Assembly (NCBI GenBank): GCA_037501455.1
Contig: CM074860.1
Coordinates: 46,882,501 to 46,946,500, forward strand
DNA: 64,000 bases
Reading direction: 5' to 3'
Source of the DNA: Lantana camara
Lineage: Eukaryota > Streptophyta > Magnoliopsida > Lamiales > Verbenaceae
The position numbers and the translations under genes are program-made. Below the pieces are notes generated by a model that saw only the letters and a program-made list of their open reading frames with translations, had not been told where the DNA came from and did no database searches. Within the stretch, counting starts at the first letter, position 1. Every line of letters begins with the position of its first letter. Positions 47,870 through 59,530 of the stretch are shown here, in pieces.

Positions 47870-48170
47870 TGTAGCGCCCGGAGCGGCGAGCCACCACATC
47901 CCCCGCACCGAGCCCCGAACCCACATATGAAATAGAAATCCATACATGAGCCCGGGACTAAGCGAACGGGAACCTACACATACACCCTAGGCTAGGCGGA
48001 GCTAGGACACAACCAGAGTGCGCAAAAGTATAAGAAAACGGAAACATATAACAAAATCCAGGAAGATAAATCCATAAAATGGGTTCAGCTATCCCTAGAA
48101 GCCTGTCCCGAAAATAAAAACATAACCAAAGTTCATAAGATTCATTCATAAATCACTAACGAATGCATAA
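47870..48170 (-). mobile_element. LTR fragment H, 3' end
   Basis: On the minus strand it ends GGGCGCTACA at 47,870 and has the terminal hairpin, CCGCCTAGCC and one GTTGAACCC-type repeat (CCCATTTT complement) of the A/B group. It is interrupted by the copia element; CATAA (48,166-48,170) should be the left target duplication. Confidence 0.7.
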
Positions 48171-51100
48171 TGTCGGAAAAGTGCCCTAGAAAGCCGATTG
48201 GTTATAATCTGTTTTGGAACTTTCCTAGTATCATAGACAATCTTTGAATATATAAGATTGATTAATATCATAGGCAAACACTTCTTTATATGGTCTTGTT
48301 TGGTAAGCGTTTACTTTAGCTGTGCATGTATGAGAACTCCCCTAATCCTGATGACTTTAGGACACTACCATTTAGGTGAAATGTTTCATGAAACGAGCCC
48401 TATATCACATAAGTCATGATTAGTAAAATACTCCAAGCTGATGAGTGCTACAGACAGTGGGAGTGTCAACCTGACTCCTTTAAGGCTTGCTTGTGGGATC
48501 ACGCCCTTAAGAAGGACCAGCTTGTTTCATGGAGGTGCAAAGTGTATAGTTGATACGTGCGTGATACATGAGGGTGCTTACTTCCATAAGTAAGTTCACT
48601 GAGGTGCCCCGTGTGAGAAGATTCGTAAATGGGAAAGGAAGTTTCTATTTCAGGAAATGGAAACTTCCAGATTAGGAAATATCTCACGAGTCATTGATGT
48701 GATTAATTGATCCTTAGACTTGAGGTTCCGTGTCACTTTATGAGTTAACTCTGTAGTCTTAGGTATAAGCTTTAAAGGGTGTTGCCTTCGACAACTGATT
48801 CAAGGCTTATGTTGGGGCTGCACAAGTGATTCATGGAAGTGAATGAGAATCAAGAAAGGACCTACACTTGCATTTGCAAGGTGATCTCTTATTGTGTAAG
48901 TCATTCATATGCCATATGGAGTCCTTGGCCAAGGCAATAGATCAAGACATATAGAAAAGGGTTTCTTGGATTGAGATCAAATGGATATGAAATGCACTTA
49001 GCTTTAAGATCAAGATTATTAGGGTTCTAATTATTCCCTTACCCTAGATCTTGGTTGGGAGATGGGGTGTAGGAGGATTGTATCTCACATGAATCAATGA
49101 CTTAAAGGTTCTGTCGAATCGAGACATTCTTATTCAGCTAGGGATCAAACACCTGTTGCTAGACTATGGTCGTTTGATCTGTGGACTAATTAATTAATTA
49201 GAGAATTAATTAATTGGGGTCACTGCTAATTGAATTAAGAACCTAGAGGGTCACACACAACAACCCGGTCACGTGGATTAAGTGAATGGTGGGGTCCACA
49301 CGTGTAAGTCACACGTGTGGAACACGTGTATGACATGTGTCCTTATGGATACGTGTAGTCACGTGCATGTATGTGTATAAATATTAAATAATTAATGTGT
49401 TAATTATTTAATGGACTTTGATTTAATTTTGAATTAATATTAAAGTTCTAATTTAGAGAAATAAAGTCCAATAAATAATTAATTATGAATTAATTATATT
49501 ATTAGTCTTCAAGTTATTTATTGTAAAATAAATAAACTAAAATTAATAATCTAAAAGAGTTAGATTAGAATCTTACTTTCCAAGTTGATCAATAGGAAGA
49601 CTTTTGGTCAAAGTAAGAGACTTAGTCTCCAAGCAAGAAATCCCTTTCCAAAGGAGTTTGGAATTCCTTGTCCAATAAGGAATAGGGTTCGAACCCTAAC
49701 CCTATATAAGTGAGGGGTTCGAACCCCATAGAGAATAATACAAAAATTTCTCCTTCTCCAAAATTATACACTAATCTCTTGGAGCCAAAACACCGAATAT
49801 AGAACTAGCATCCTCCCTATTCGGATCGTGGTCGCGGTTGGTGGACTATTTCTCTAGAGGGCTTCTATCGTGAAGTCTTGAAAGATTCGAAGGAACTTTT
49901 GGGGATCAGGCAAAACGACCACAAGGGATGATGAAACGATTCTGAACTCAACAGAATAGAAGTGAAAAAATCGAACCAAAGAAGATGGAGAAAACCGTTC
50001 GTCCATATCCTAAAGGATGAATTTTTTCACGAGGGTTTTATGGCGGGCAGATTTCTATTTTCGCAAAACTGGTTTTCGAAGGGAGTTGGTATGGATTGCT
50101 ATCTGTACAATGGATTCTGAAGTAGAAAGAGATTTTCGAGGGACGGGTTGCCATCACCGCATGAATCTCGTTTGAGGGCGGCTCAAAACGTGTCAAGAAA
50201 GCTACTACGTAAGTGAGTTTCTTGATCTTTACGAATCTGGAAATAGGAATTGCAAGTTTTCGAGTCTATCTTTTGGGAAAAATTTTATATTTCCGCTGCG
50301 TTTCTGTAGCACTAGCGCAAGGTACCACATCCCCTGGACCGAGACCCTACCCGAATATGAAATGGACAATCCATACCCGAGCTAAATCACGGCGAACGGG
50401 GACATACACACTCGCTAGGCTAGGCGGGAGCTAACTATCGCAACCAAAGAGACCATAAAATAGAAATATTATCAATGCGGAAGCAAGGTACATACGTAAA
50501 TATCAAGATAAGCAAAGAGCAACGGGTTCAACTAGCATAGATACCTAATCCCGAAATTCAATAAAATCACAACACATGAATATCATATTCTCTCTGTTCC
50601 TATAACTTGTTCAGAATCCCAGATAGTAGTAACAATCAATACCAATCACACATTCTCCATAACTTAAACAAATTATAGTTCATTATGCATATGGACAGAC
50701 TCTGACTTAACCGAAAGACTTAATAGACTTGACTTCCCGCCTAGCACTCCTGTAACGCCCCGGTTCCGGATGAACAGGTAAGCACGCCACGTGTGTGTTT
50801 TGAGCGTAGGATTTTATTTTCGTTCTTTAATTTCATAATATATTCTTACGTGGCATTCATATTTTTATAAAATTCATGAAACATTGTTTATATAAATTAT
50901 TTGAATTCATATCATTGAAATATTATTTCATGACACTGAAAAATAATTGTTGCATGAAACAAGTGCCGAGAGTGTTTCAAATTACCAAATTGTCCCTAGT
51001 TGAATATTTTTCTAAATTCTAGGGACTTAATCGCATAATCTTTTAGGGATCCAATTGATCATATTTTAAAACCATGTATACCCAATTGCATAACTTCATG

Positions 51101-51732
51101 AGCTAGAGGATTAATTGGCAAATTAGCACAATTCACTCATTTCAAAAAAACGATGAATCGGTATATCATCTCCTAGCTTCCATGATCTCATTTCATCAAA
51201 ATATTTCCCAACAAATTTGCTCTCTCTCTCGGTATCAAGAAGCAAGGAGAAGGAAGTGATTTTTGCATCCAATCATCAAGATTTCAAGAAATATTTCAAG
51301 GAAATTGGGAGTTAATCATCATCATCATCTATTTTCTCCATATTTTCATCTCCAAGGTTGGTTTGGCATGAATCATGATTCTTGATCATATTTGTATAAG
51401 CTAGGGTTTGGAAATTATATGCTATATGAATTAGGTGTTGTGCAAAGCATGATTATGTGAGCATCTCAGGAATTATTGCATGATTTCTAGCTCGAATCCT
51501 TGGATATATGGCTTGAATGAACAAGTTTGATCATAAGCTTGAAACTTGGATTTCATGACGATTTTCCATGGTTTGCGAATTTAAGTGTTAGTTTATCATC
51601 TTATGAACCTATATGCATGTATATTTCCAGAAAACCATTACTTGTGGATTGAAAATGGAATTTTGGGTGGCTTTGTTTGCATTCCCGTAGCCATACTCTG
51701 TTTTTCCTCTGTTTCTGTAAGTTGCAGAAACA

Positions 51733-51957
51733 GGGAACGGCCGTTCCCAGCCTCAAGGCATAGTGGGAACGGGCGTTCCCCTCTTTTAAACAAAAAGGAG
51801 GCGGCCGAGCATGGGAACGGCCGTTCCCATTTTGGCCTTGGTGCCGGAAGGGCCATTTCCAGCTTCAGCGCGTTTTAAAATGGAAGTCGTTGGCGCGCTT
51901 TTGGGGATTACGGGAACGACCGTTCCCATTTTTCAAAGGGGTCCGGAACGGCCGTTC
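51733..51957 (+). repeat. GGGAAC...GTTCCC palindrome cluster in LTR F2
   Basis: Perfect 16-base palindromes at 51,733-51,748 and 51,813-51,828. Variants with core GGGC (51,765-51,780) and GACC (51,912-51,927), a perfect 14-base unit at 51,944-51,957, and one decayed unit near 51,845. This is the best-kept cluster. Confidence 0.95.
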
Positions 51958-52257
51958 CCACCTGACTTGCAGAACTAAATTCTCTGCATAAAATTACCAA
52001 AATGACCCCTCGATCCGACGACTTCTTTGACCCCGAATTGCTATAATATGTGCTAATATGTAGTGAAACAACATGTTATCATGCCACATTGCATTTTCAT
52101 CGTCATCTCGATACATTTCCGCCGTTCGTCATATTTGGTCCATTTTAGGTCATGTCTCATGTATACACGTCGTGTTTGCACAGGTCACGAGGGCGTGGAC
52201 GAGGAGCAGGCTCAGTAGAGTATATCCTTGTCTTATTTTGTAAGAAGGTGAGGTTTT

Positions 52258-52991
52258 GTTTTGAGTAAATCGAACCCTATAACCCTTATGTGTTATTTTT
52301 GGCCAAAACATATTATAATTATAAACGTTTTCAAAGTTATAAACCTTTTAAGCAAGAAAGTAATGATTGTCATGATTTTCAAGCAAGTTTGGCGAGTACA
52401 TGATTGCACGTGGGCCCGAGGATAATTCTTGAGCCAACCGGGAAAGCAAGGGCTGACGAGTAACTCCTGAATTATCCTCACATTGTTGGGATCAGCCCCG
52501 AAGCCACTAGGAGATTAGTGGTGGAAGGAGTTCCGTGTCTAGAGGGTCATGTCCTCTACACACAACATGTCGTGGATAGTCGAGCCTTGCAAACTCACTA
52601 TCACCCGGAGGAAGAAGGAGACTGGGGATTAATCCGGCATGTCGGGTTATCCTCGGGTTATTGTATGATTTCAAGCATGAAATTGTCTATGTGAGCACTA
52701 AATGGAATTGCATGATCATGTATTGAATTGATAAAGCAAGCACGTATTGTCACGTTTGGTGTAAAGGTTGGAGAATCACCCCTGCTCGCCGGGGTCACAT
52801 GTTCATGAAATGTTCAAGTTAAAATGTTAAAGTGATTGGTTGTAATCTCGGGCAAAGATTAAGTTTCTTGAATTATATATCCCTTTTCATTTCCAAAGTC
52901 TTCACCCGAGGCTACACCTTGCGTGTGATGTGTGTTATATATATGATTGCCCCTCACTCAGTCTTCGGTAGACTGATACTTCACTTTTCAG
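52258..52991 (+). other. Candidate intron in LTR F2
   Basis: Donor AAG|GTGAGG, acceptor CACTTTTCAG; 734 nt. The borders are conserved with LTR F although the interior differs at many sites. Confidence 0.5.
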
Positions 52992-55182
52992 GTACTTGAG
53001 CGCTTGGTCGTGCTAGGAGGGTGTCCGGTCGAGTTTTGCATTCTCACGAGTCTAGTACCGTACCTTCATGTATAGCACTTTTGGTATCTCATGTTATGAT
53101 CGTTATTAGTACACTTTGACTATCTGAATATGTATATTATTACGAGATGATAATGTATTGATAGTTAAGTTGGTATCTATACGTATCTATTCGGTAAATA
53201 TGGTACCTATATGTATGAATGATTTTATTGCTTCAGCTTTCATTATCATGTTTGCTCTGGTTTAAGTTGGGGAGAGTGTCCCGCCTAGGTCGTCGTTTTT
53301 ATTGTCACCCGTTCGCTATAGTTTTGGTTTATGTATGGATTTTCCATTTCATACGTGGATCGAGGCTATAGTGTGGAGGATGTAGTGCCCTGGGGGTTAG
53401 GGTGCTACAACTCCAAACCTACAAAAACACGGAAAGCAATCAGGGTTCAGTCTATACGAGACTGGTGGGTATAAAATGAGGTATAAATAGCATATACAGC
53501 AGTATTTAACATTCACATGCAAGTTATAATCCCAAATGAGGTTTTAGAGCATTTCCTAAGTGGGTAAAATAAAGAAGTCATCAAAAGGGATTATAACGTT
53601 CATTTTCATTCTTTAGGTCTTTTGTGGCCCGGTGAGTAGGTGTGCATTATCTCCAACCAACACCTCGTGTAGTTCATTAAACATTCATTCTTTCTTTCTT
53701 TCATGCATTACAATCTTTTGTGCACATTCATGAACATTTACACCTTCTTCCTCCGGGTGATGGCCGGGTGATCGGCCCGAACCATCCATTCATTGACCAA
53801 AAGGGGAACATGACTCCCCAGATGGCACTCAGCATCCATTCCTCGCTAACTCCTAACGAGGTTCGGTTACGCCGTTCATTGGTGGAACTAGTGTGAGGGA
53901 TCACCGTTGGCCCATGCCTTCCCGGGTCACCACTCACACCAAGTCCCTGGGCCCCATTCTGTGCATTCGTTCATTCTTTCTCACCAAAATATTTGGTAGG
54001 TTCATAAAAGAGGGGCTTCAGTTTTAAAATCATTGACTCATGAAAACGACTCTCTATATATATATACTTTTTCCTGAAATCTTTACACGTTGGGAGTATA
54101 TAGGGTCATTTAACTAAATAGAAGAGAAACCCACATGTACACCTCTTACCAACGATACCAAGAAGAAAAGGAGACTCGAAAGTGTCCTATAAACCCGGCA
54201 TCTCCGCCCTGGAGAAAACTGTACAAAGGACAATAAAACGTGTTCGTGAGACTCAAGACTCCAAATGAACCATATATGTTGCACGACAATGCTTTGACAT
54301 GATGTAACATGTATATGAGACATTAATATGTTATGGGGATGTTCATGTGCACAATTAATGCATTGGAAGCACATAAATGAGCAATTCATTCAAGTTCAAT
54401 CAATACATGAAGGTTTGAAGTTCATTTGTTTCATATCGTTCATGGATCGTATCAAATCGAGCCATAACCTTAAACTAATAATCATAACACACACATCAAC
54501 ATGTTTTGAATGCATCGGAATCAATTTAAGGTGAAAGGAATCCATTAACACTTAAAGAAAACAATAATTGTAAGGAAAGCCTTATTGTAGCATTTAAATG
54601 CTCACATATTTATTTCACGTTTACACATTGAATTCATAGCATAAAGTTTATAAGTCTATCATAATATGTCATATATTATCAGTTAATCAAGCATACAAAT
54701 CATTCAAATCACATACGGAGTCCGAGGAAGTGGAAGGAAAGCGCGAAAATGGATTTGAGTAACTTTGGGTGAAAGCTGACAGTTTTTCGTATGCGCAAGC
54801 TGTAGAGAATTGAACATATCTTGAGTTATGTAAGTTGGAATTGGGTTTTGTTTGTTGGAATGAAACTATACAAACAGGGCTTTCCGAAAATATAAAGCTC
54901 CAATTTTGGTTCAAAGCGATGTGAAAATGGCGAGGGTTTGAAGTTGGATGAAAGTAGATTATCGGCGAAGTGGCGACACCAAAATGAATCGATTATATCC
55001 CTCAATCAATGAATGATTTTAAGGTGATTCTAATTGGAAAATTCTCTACATTTAAAAAGGTTTAAGTGGTTACAAATTTAGGTCAATCAAAGCTCATTTC
55101 GATAGGTAACGAAGAATGAAACCGGGAAGGAAAAAGAATGAAAATACAAAACGCCAGCCAATCAATACAAGAGCAAGGGAGG

Positions 55183-55295
55183 GTAACGGGCATGTAACCC
55201 CCGTTAAGGGGGTCAGTAGCATAAGCTTGAAGGAAGCCATGGAGGTAACGGGCATTACCTCCACGAAGTTCAAACGGGTTAACGCCCCGTTACCG
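55183..55295 (-). repeat. GGTAAC...GTTACC palindrome cluster in LTR B2
   Basis: On the minus strand: GGTAACGGGGCGTTAACC, GGTAATGCCCGTTACC and a compound unit with TTAACGGGGGTTA and ATGCCCGTTACCC. It occupies the same relative place as the clusters in C to F, with a third set of arms. Confidence 0.8.
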
Positions 55296-56652
55296 GGCGC
55301 AGTCCCCTTCTTCTTCCCCGAGACATCCCCTATTCTTCTTCCTTCATTCCATGACAGCAGCAGCAGCTCTCTAGGTGCCAAAGCAACATCAAACAACAAC
55401 AAAAAGGCAGCAAAACACATAGAAATTCACTCACATACAAGCAACTATCACGTGATCAAGCAAGGAGTGCAAGAAGGTTGAGGATTAAAATCATTCTCCC
55501 AAGCTTTCATGGAGGTTCAGTCATGGCTGATCAAGTTTCATGAAAAATCCACGAAAAACATGCATATATATGAAGCAATCAAGTCATGTAGATCATATAT
55601 TACTCATCAATTCAAGAAACAAAACAAGAGAGGCATAAATTCATCAAATTTGTGGTTAACCTAACTATTCATGCTCTAACTCATACCATGCTCAAAATTG
55701 GGGATGAATGGATCAAAATAACTCATAATCAATTTATATTACAACCCTAAGCTTACCTTGTGGATTGGATGAAGTTTGGAAGAGATTTGAGCTTTGAATC
55801 TCAAAAGGGTGACAAAAGCTACGGGAAAACTGGAGAGCAGAAGGTTTTGGCTGAGTTTTCTCTAAGTGATGAAAGTTATCGTGTTTTGGAGTGATTAAGG
55901 CTAATTAGAGGGTTGAGTTAGGGTTCCAAAGCATCAAACCATAGTTAATTTGGTCAAGGTTTGAGTAAGTTATGGCTCTTTTAGTAAAAGGTGGCAGTTT
56001 TGACGAACGTAACACTTTTCGGTTGAATTTTGGAGGTTCAAATGACTTTGGAAAAATATGAGGCTAAGTTCATTAAAGTTGAATTTTCATTATGAGTTCA
56101 GCGAAGTTGACGAAACTCAAATCCGAGTTTCCTAGCTCAAGATATCAAATACGGAACCAAGGGTGCGCTAATTGCTCGTTAGCCCCCGATTTGGATTCCA
56201 AAATCAAAATAAATTTGAAACTAATGCAAACGAACCCAAAACACAAAACGAACTTATATTCATAATCATAACACACATAAGTCCAACATATTAAATTTGC
56301 ACGAGATTTCGGTATCAAATCATATAAGAATGAAGTACGTTTATAACACTCATAAGCAATGCATAAATACATTCAAAGAATTTCATAATATAAAACAAAA
56401 TTTAAATTCATAATTAAATATAAAACAAAGTGGACGAATAAAATATACATTAATATTAATAGCATTAAAATACAAGCTTAATATTATTTGAATATATTTA
56501 AATATAAGTTTAACATTTTTAACATTTAATAGAAAATTAAATATACAAATCACTTATAAACAATTAATTAGCGCAATTTGGTAAACATATATGACATATT
56601 AGTACAAATGAAAAACCGGGCATTACAGTTTCTGTCTCGTTTTCCCAACAAG

Positions 56653-56664
56653 TGGTATCAGAGC
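56653..56664 (+). other. Primer-binding site of the copia element (initiator Met tRNA)
   Basis: TGGTATCAGAGC lies two bases after the LTR end CCAACA. Confidence 0.95.
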
Positions 56665-57931
56665 CACCTTGCAAGGCCTATTTCTGATTCGTCGAAATTA
56701 TTCTGAATTTGGTAGAAATTCTTAGGCTTAGATGCGAATTGAGTATTCTTAAGTTCTTTTAGAAAGCCTGAAATACGAAACTATACTTTTCCTAAAACTT
56801 TCTGAAAACTGTTTTCTTAAATAATGTTTTTGAAAAACTGTTTTAGTTGAAATCTGTTTAAATCGTATTTTTTAATTTTGGATTGAATTGGGTTTTGGAG
56901 AAACCTGTAATACGAAAAACAAAACGCGATACGAAAACACGAGCCTAGGCTTGTTTAGGTGTCGCACGCCCATGTGACGCCCCGATATTTCGGCCGTACA
57001 GGTATGACGTAATTGTTTACCTAATTGCGCAAAATAATTATTTTTCGTGTTTATATAGTAATTTTATTTTAAATGCATTATATGTTATTTACTTATATTT
57101 ATCTAAATGCTAATTGTGTGAGTAATTTAATGTTAAGTATTTTGTGAATTCTTTACAAATTGATAATTATTGCATAATTTGAACTTGATTGCAACGTGAA
57201 TTAATTCCCGAACTTGACTTAATTTAGTTATGACCTTAATTGAGCATTCATGAAATTTGAGTACTTAATTGCATTGGATTTAATTGCTTACATTTCAAAG
57301 CTTGGGGCTTCATTTGCATAACTTATTAATTTGGAGGGCTTAATAGCAAATTTGGCCATTTCTTCTTGATGCAAAGCAGCATATCACGTTCCATTTCTTC
57401 CTTTCTTTCATACATACATTACATACACTCTTGCTCTTGCTCCCCAAGCCAACCGATCAAACCCTTGCCAAAGTGGAGGAAAATTTCATCTTTCAAGCAT
57501 CATAATTGTGAGTTTTGTGATCATTCAAGCATCATCAACATCATCTCTTCTTCTCTTCTCTCATTTCTTTCACTTGAGGCATTTATGGAACTTTGATGAA
57601 TTTCTTGGATTCATGTGATAGATAGGGCTTGGCTATATGTTGGTTAATGTGTGTAATTGTTATTGGAAATATGTTTAGGAACTTTGAGCTCAAGTTGTAT
57701 GCAATTATCTTGTGAAGATTGGACTTGGAAGCATGAATGAGTATGTGGGTTTCATTTGATGATTCTTGATGATATAACATGGAATGGATGTTTATATGAA
57801 TTGATATTGATTTATATGTAAGTTAGTATGTTTATTGCATGGAATATATGAGTTTGAACTTGAGAAGTTGGTGTTTCGATGGTTGTTGTTGCTGTCACGT
57901 TGATGCCCTGTTTTTTTTCCTGCTACGCACT

Positions 57932-58143
57932 GTGACACGGGCGTGTCACTTTTCTTCTTTTTAGCGTGACACGGGGGTGCATACTTGGTTGGGCTGATTT
58001 TCTGTACCGTGACACGGGGGTGCCACGGTTTGCTTTGTTTTTGTGACACGGGCGTGTCCCCTTATCTTCACGCATGATGTCCGCTGTACCGTGACACGGG
58101 GGTGTCACGGCTTAGTGTATTGAGGTGACACGGGCGTGTCACC
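57932..58143 (+). repeat. GTGACAC...GTGTCAC palindrome cluster in LTR D
   Basis: Six units of GTGACACGGGCGTGTCAC or variants at 57,932-57,949, about 57,965, 58,007-58,028, 58,043-58,060, 58,089-58,110 and 58,124-58,143. The core alternates GGGC and GGGG. At 58,089 and 58,124 the stem extends further with different but matching outer bases (CC/GG and G/C). Confidence 0.95.
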
Positions 58144-58579
58144 CTCTGTTTTTCATGCATTTTCTTTGCATGCTACTGTACATGCATGTGTTTTATATAT
58201 TCTGGATATGTATTAAATGTTATTTGATTTAGTTGAATATATGTAATTGTTTGTTTCCAATTTGAATGCGATTTAACTTGTGCTTCGATTCTATATGAAG
58301 TTCTTGAATCAATGTGTTTGAAAGTGTGGAATTATGAGTTCGAATGAATTGAACGGTTGAATGAATGACTTGATTATATGAATTAAATGTATTAATAGTG
58401 CACATGAACATCTCATAGCATAATCTTATCTTTTATACATTCATATCATGATTATTGCATTGCCGAGCGTCTTATTTGGTCATATTGAGTCTCACTTCAC
58501 CGTTCTTGCACAGATTTTGATCCACTTGGAGACGAGGCCGGTCAGTGAGGCTCGTGCTTTCTTCTTTTGATGGTTTAAG

Positions 58580-58750
58580 GTGGGTTTCTCTTCTACTTAG
58601 ATAAAACGACCCGATATAACTCCCTATGTGAAAAGTTTTAAGCCAAAGTAATACGATACATATATATTTTGAGTCCTTTATCGAGTAAATGATTGCAAAC
58701 GTAAAGCCCTTATTTCTTAAACCCGTTTGGTTTGCAGTTGTTTTATGCAG
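58580..58750 (+). other. Short candidate intron in LTR D
   Basis: Donor AAG|GTGGGT; acceptor TTTATGCAG (or TTTGCAG at 58,737). About 170 nt: the large hairpin-rich interior of other families is missing, but both borders and the following GCTAGGCGGG are kept. Confidence 0.45.
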
Positions 58751-59146
58751 GTGTTGAGGGAGCTAGGCGGGAATATGAGTCCTAGGTCTTGCATTCGTCT
58801 CTAGCTCTGTATTTTGAGTCTTACACTTGTATACTTTTATTTCGATCTTTGTTTTTCAATATTGAATTGGAGCGTACTTGTTTGAGCCGTGATGGCAAGT
58901 GATGATGTTTATGAATGATTTTTGGAGCTTGGATGCTCATGGTACATATATATATGGTATATGTTCGTTTATTGCTTCCGCTTTAATGTTTAACTCTGAT
59001 TATATGGTTTTAAGGGTTAGCCCGCCTAGCTTAGAGTGTGTGTTTGTCCCCGTTCGCCGTGATTTGGCTCGGGTATGGATCGTCCATTTCATATTCGGGT
59101 CGGGTATCGGTGCGGGGGATGTGACACCTTGCTCTCGGGTGTTACA

Positions 59147-59530
59147 TCCTTAGCCCGCATTCACCGTCCCGCATCCATGCGGGATGCCCGTCCACCATCG
59201 TGCAGCCGCGCGCGACGGATCCTAGGCGCGCCTGCTCTCCTGTCCCGAAACCGCGCGGGACAGCCGCCCAGCAGCTCCCGCATCGTTGCGGGAGCGTCCG
59301 CCCAGGAACGCGCGGGGATACCCACGCACGCCGCGCGCGATACGTGCGCACACTGGCAACAATTACTGCCGACTGTGTGCGGCGTTGGCACGCTCGCCTA
59401 GCACGCATTGCCGCGCAGCGTGCGGGCGACCTCGCGTCGTCTCGGCCCCGTGTTTCGCGTTTTTCTTTTTTTTTCGTGTTTCGGTCCTTGAAATCCCGTT
59501 TTTTTTTTCCTGTAAAATTTTATTTTATTA
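59147..59530 (+). other. GC-rich leader of the copia element with hairpins
   Basis: GC-rich, CpG-rich sequence between LTR D and the AT-rich start of gag. Three hairpins in a row: TCCCGCATCCATGCGGGA (about 59,168), TGTCCCG with CGGGACA (about 59,240-59,262) and GCTCCCGCATCGTTGCGGGA (about 59,274). Overlapping frames on both strands reflect base composition, not a gene. Confidence 0.55.

Larger units (their letters stand above)
50751..53409 (+). mobile_element. Solo LTR, F type (F2, 2,659 bp)
   Basis: It starts TGTAACGCCCCGG and ends GGGTGCTACA; the target duplication ACTCC is exact (50,746-50,750 and 53,410-53,414). The palindrome cluster is 51,733-51,957 and the candidate intron 52,258-52,991. 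GAGGATAATTC (52,418-52,428) pairs perfectly with GAATTATCCTC (52,469-52,479). It is a close relative of solo LTR F. Confidence 0.95.
50305..56627 (-). mobile_element. Solo LTR, B type, minus strand (B2; about 3.66 kb without F2)
   Basis: On the minus strand it starts TGTAATGCCCGG at 56,627 and ends GTGCTACA at 50,305. Target duplication GTTTC is exact (50,300-50,304 and 56,628-56,632). It has a palindrome cluster with GGTAAC arms (55,183-55,295) and the hairpin GGGGAGTCATGTTCCCC near 53,806. CCCGCCTAGC and GCTAGGCGGG partners lie at its 3' end. AT-rich stretches at 54,550-55,080 and 56,380-56,620 show nothing recognisable. Confidence 0.95.
48171..56650 (+). mobile_element. Copia 5' LTR (about 2.15 kb without insertions)
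   Basis: It starts TGTCGGAAAAGTGCCCTAG and ends TTTTCCCAACA, the usual TGTYGG...CCAACA copia ends. A TATA-like CCTATATAAG lies near 49,701. It is interrupted between 50,304 and 56,628 by B2, whose target duplication GTTTC is exact. Confidence 0.85.
56973..59146 (+). mobile_element. LTR, D type (2,174 bp), in the copia leader
   Basis: It starts TGTGACGCCCCG and ends GGGTGTTACA. Possible duplications GCCCA (56,968-56,972) and GCCCG (59,153-59,157) differ by one base, and six extra bases (TCCTTA) follow the LTR end, resembling the normal spacer before a primer-binding site. It has a palindrome cluster at 57,932-58,143 and a short candidate intron at 58,580-58,750. GCTAGGCGGG (58,762-58,771) pairs perfectly with CCCGCCTAGC (59,021-59,030), and a terminal hairpin lies near 59,056-59,112. 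Confidence 0.85.

Noticed and set aside
57932..58143. CRISPR-like array of regular palindromic repeats
   Set aside because: Spacers are uneven, repeats are degenerate, no cas genes exist and the context is a plant LTR.
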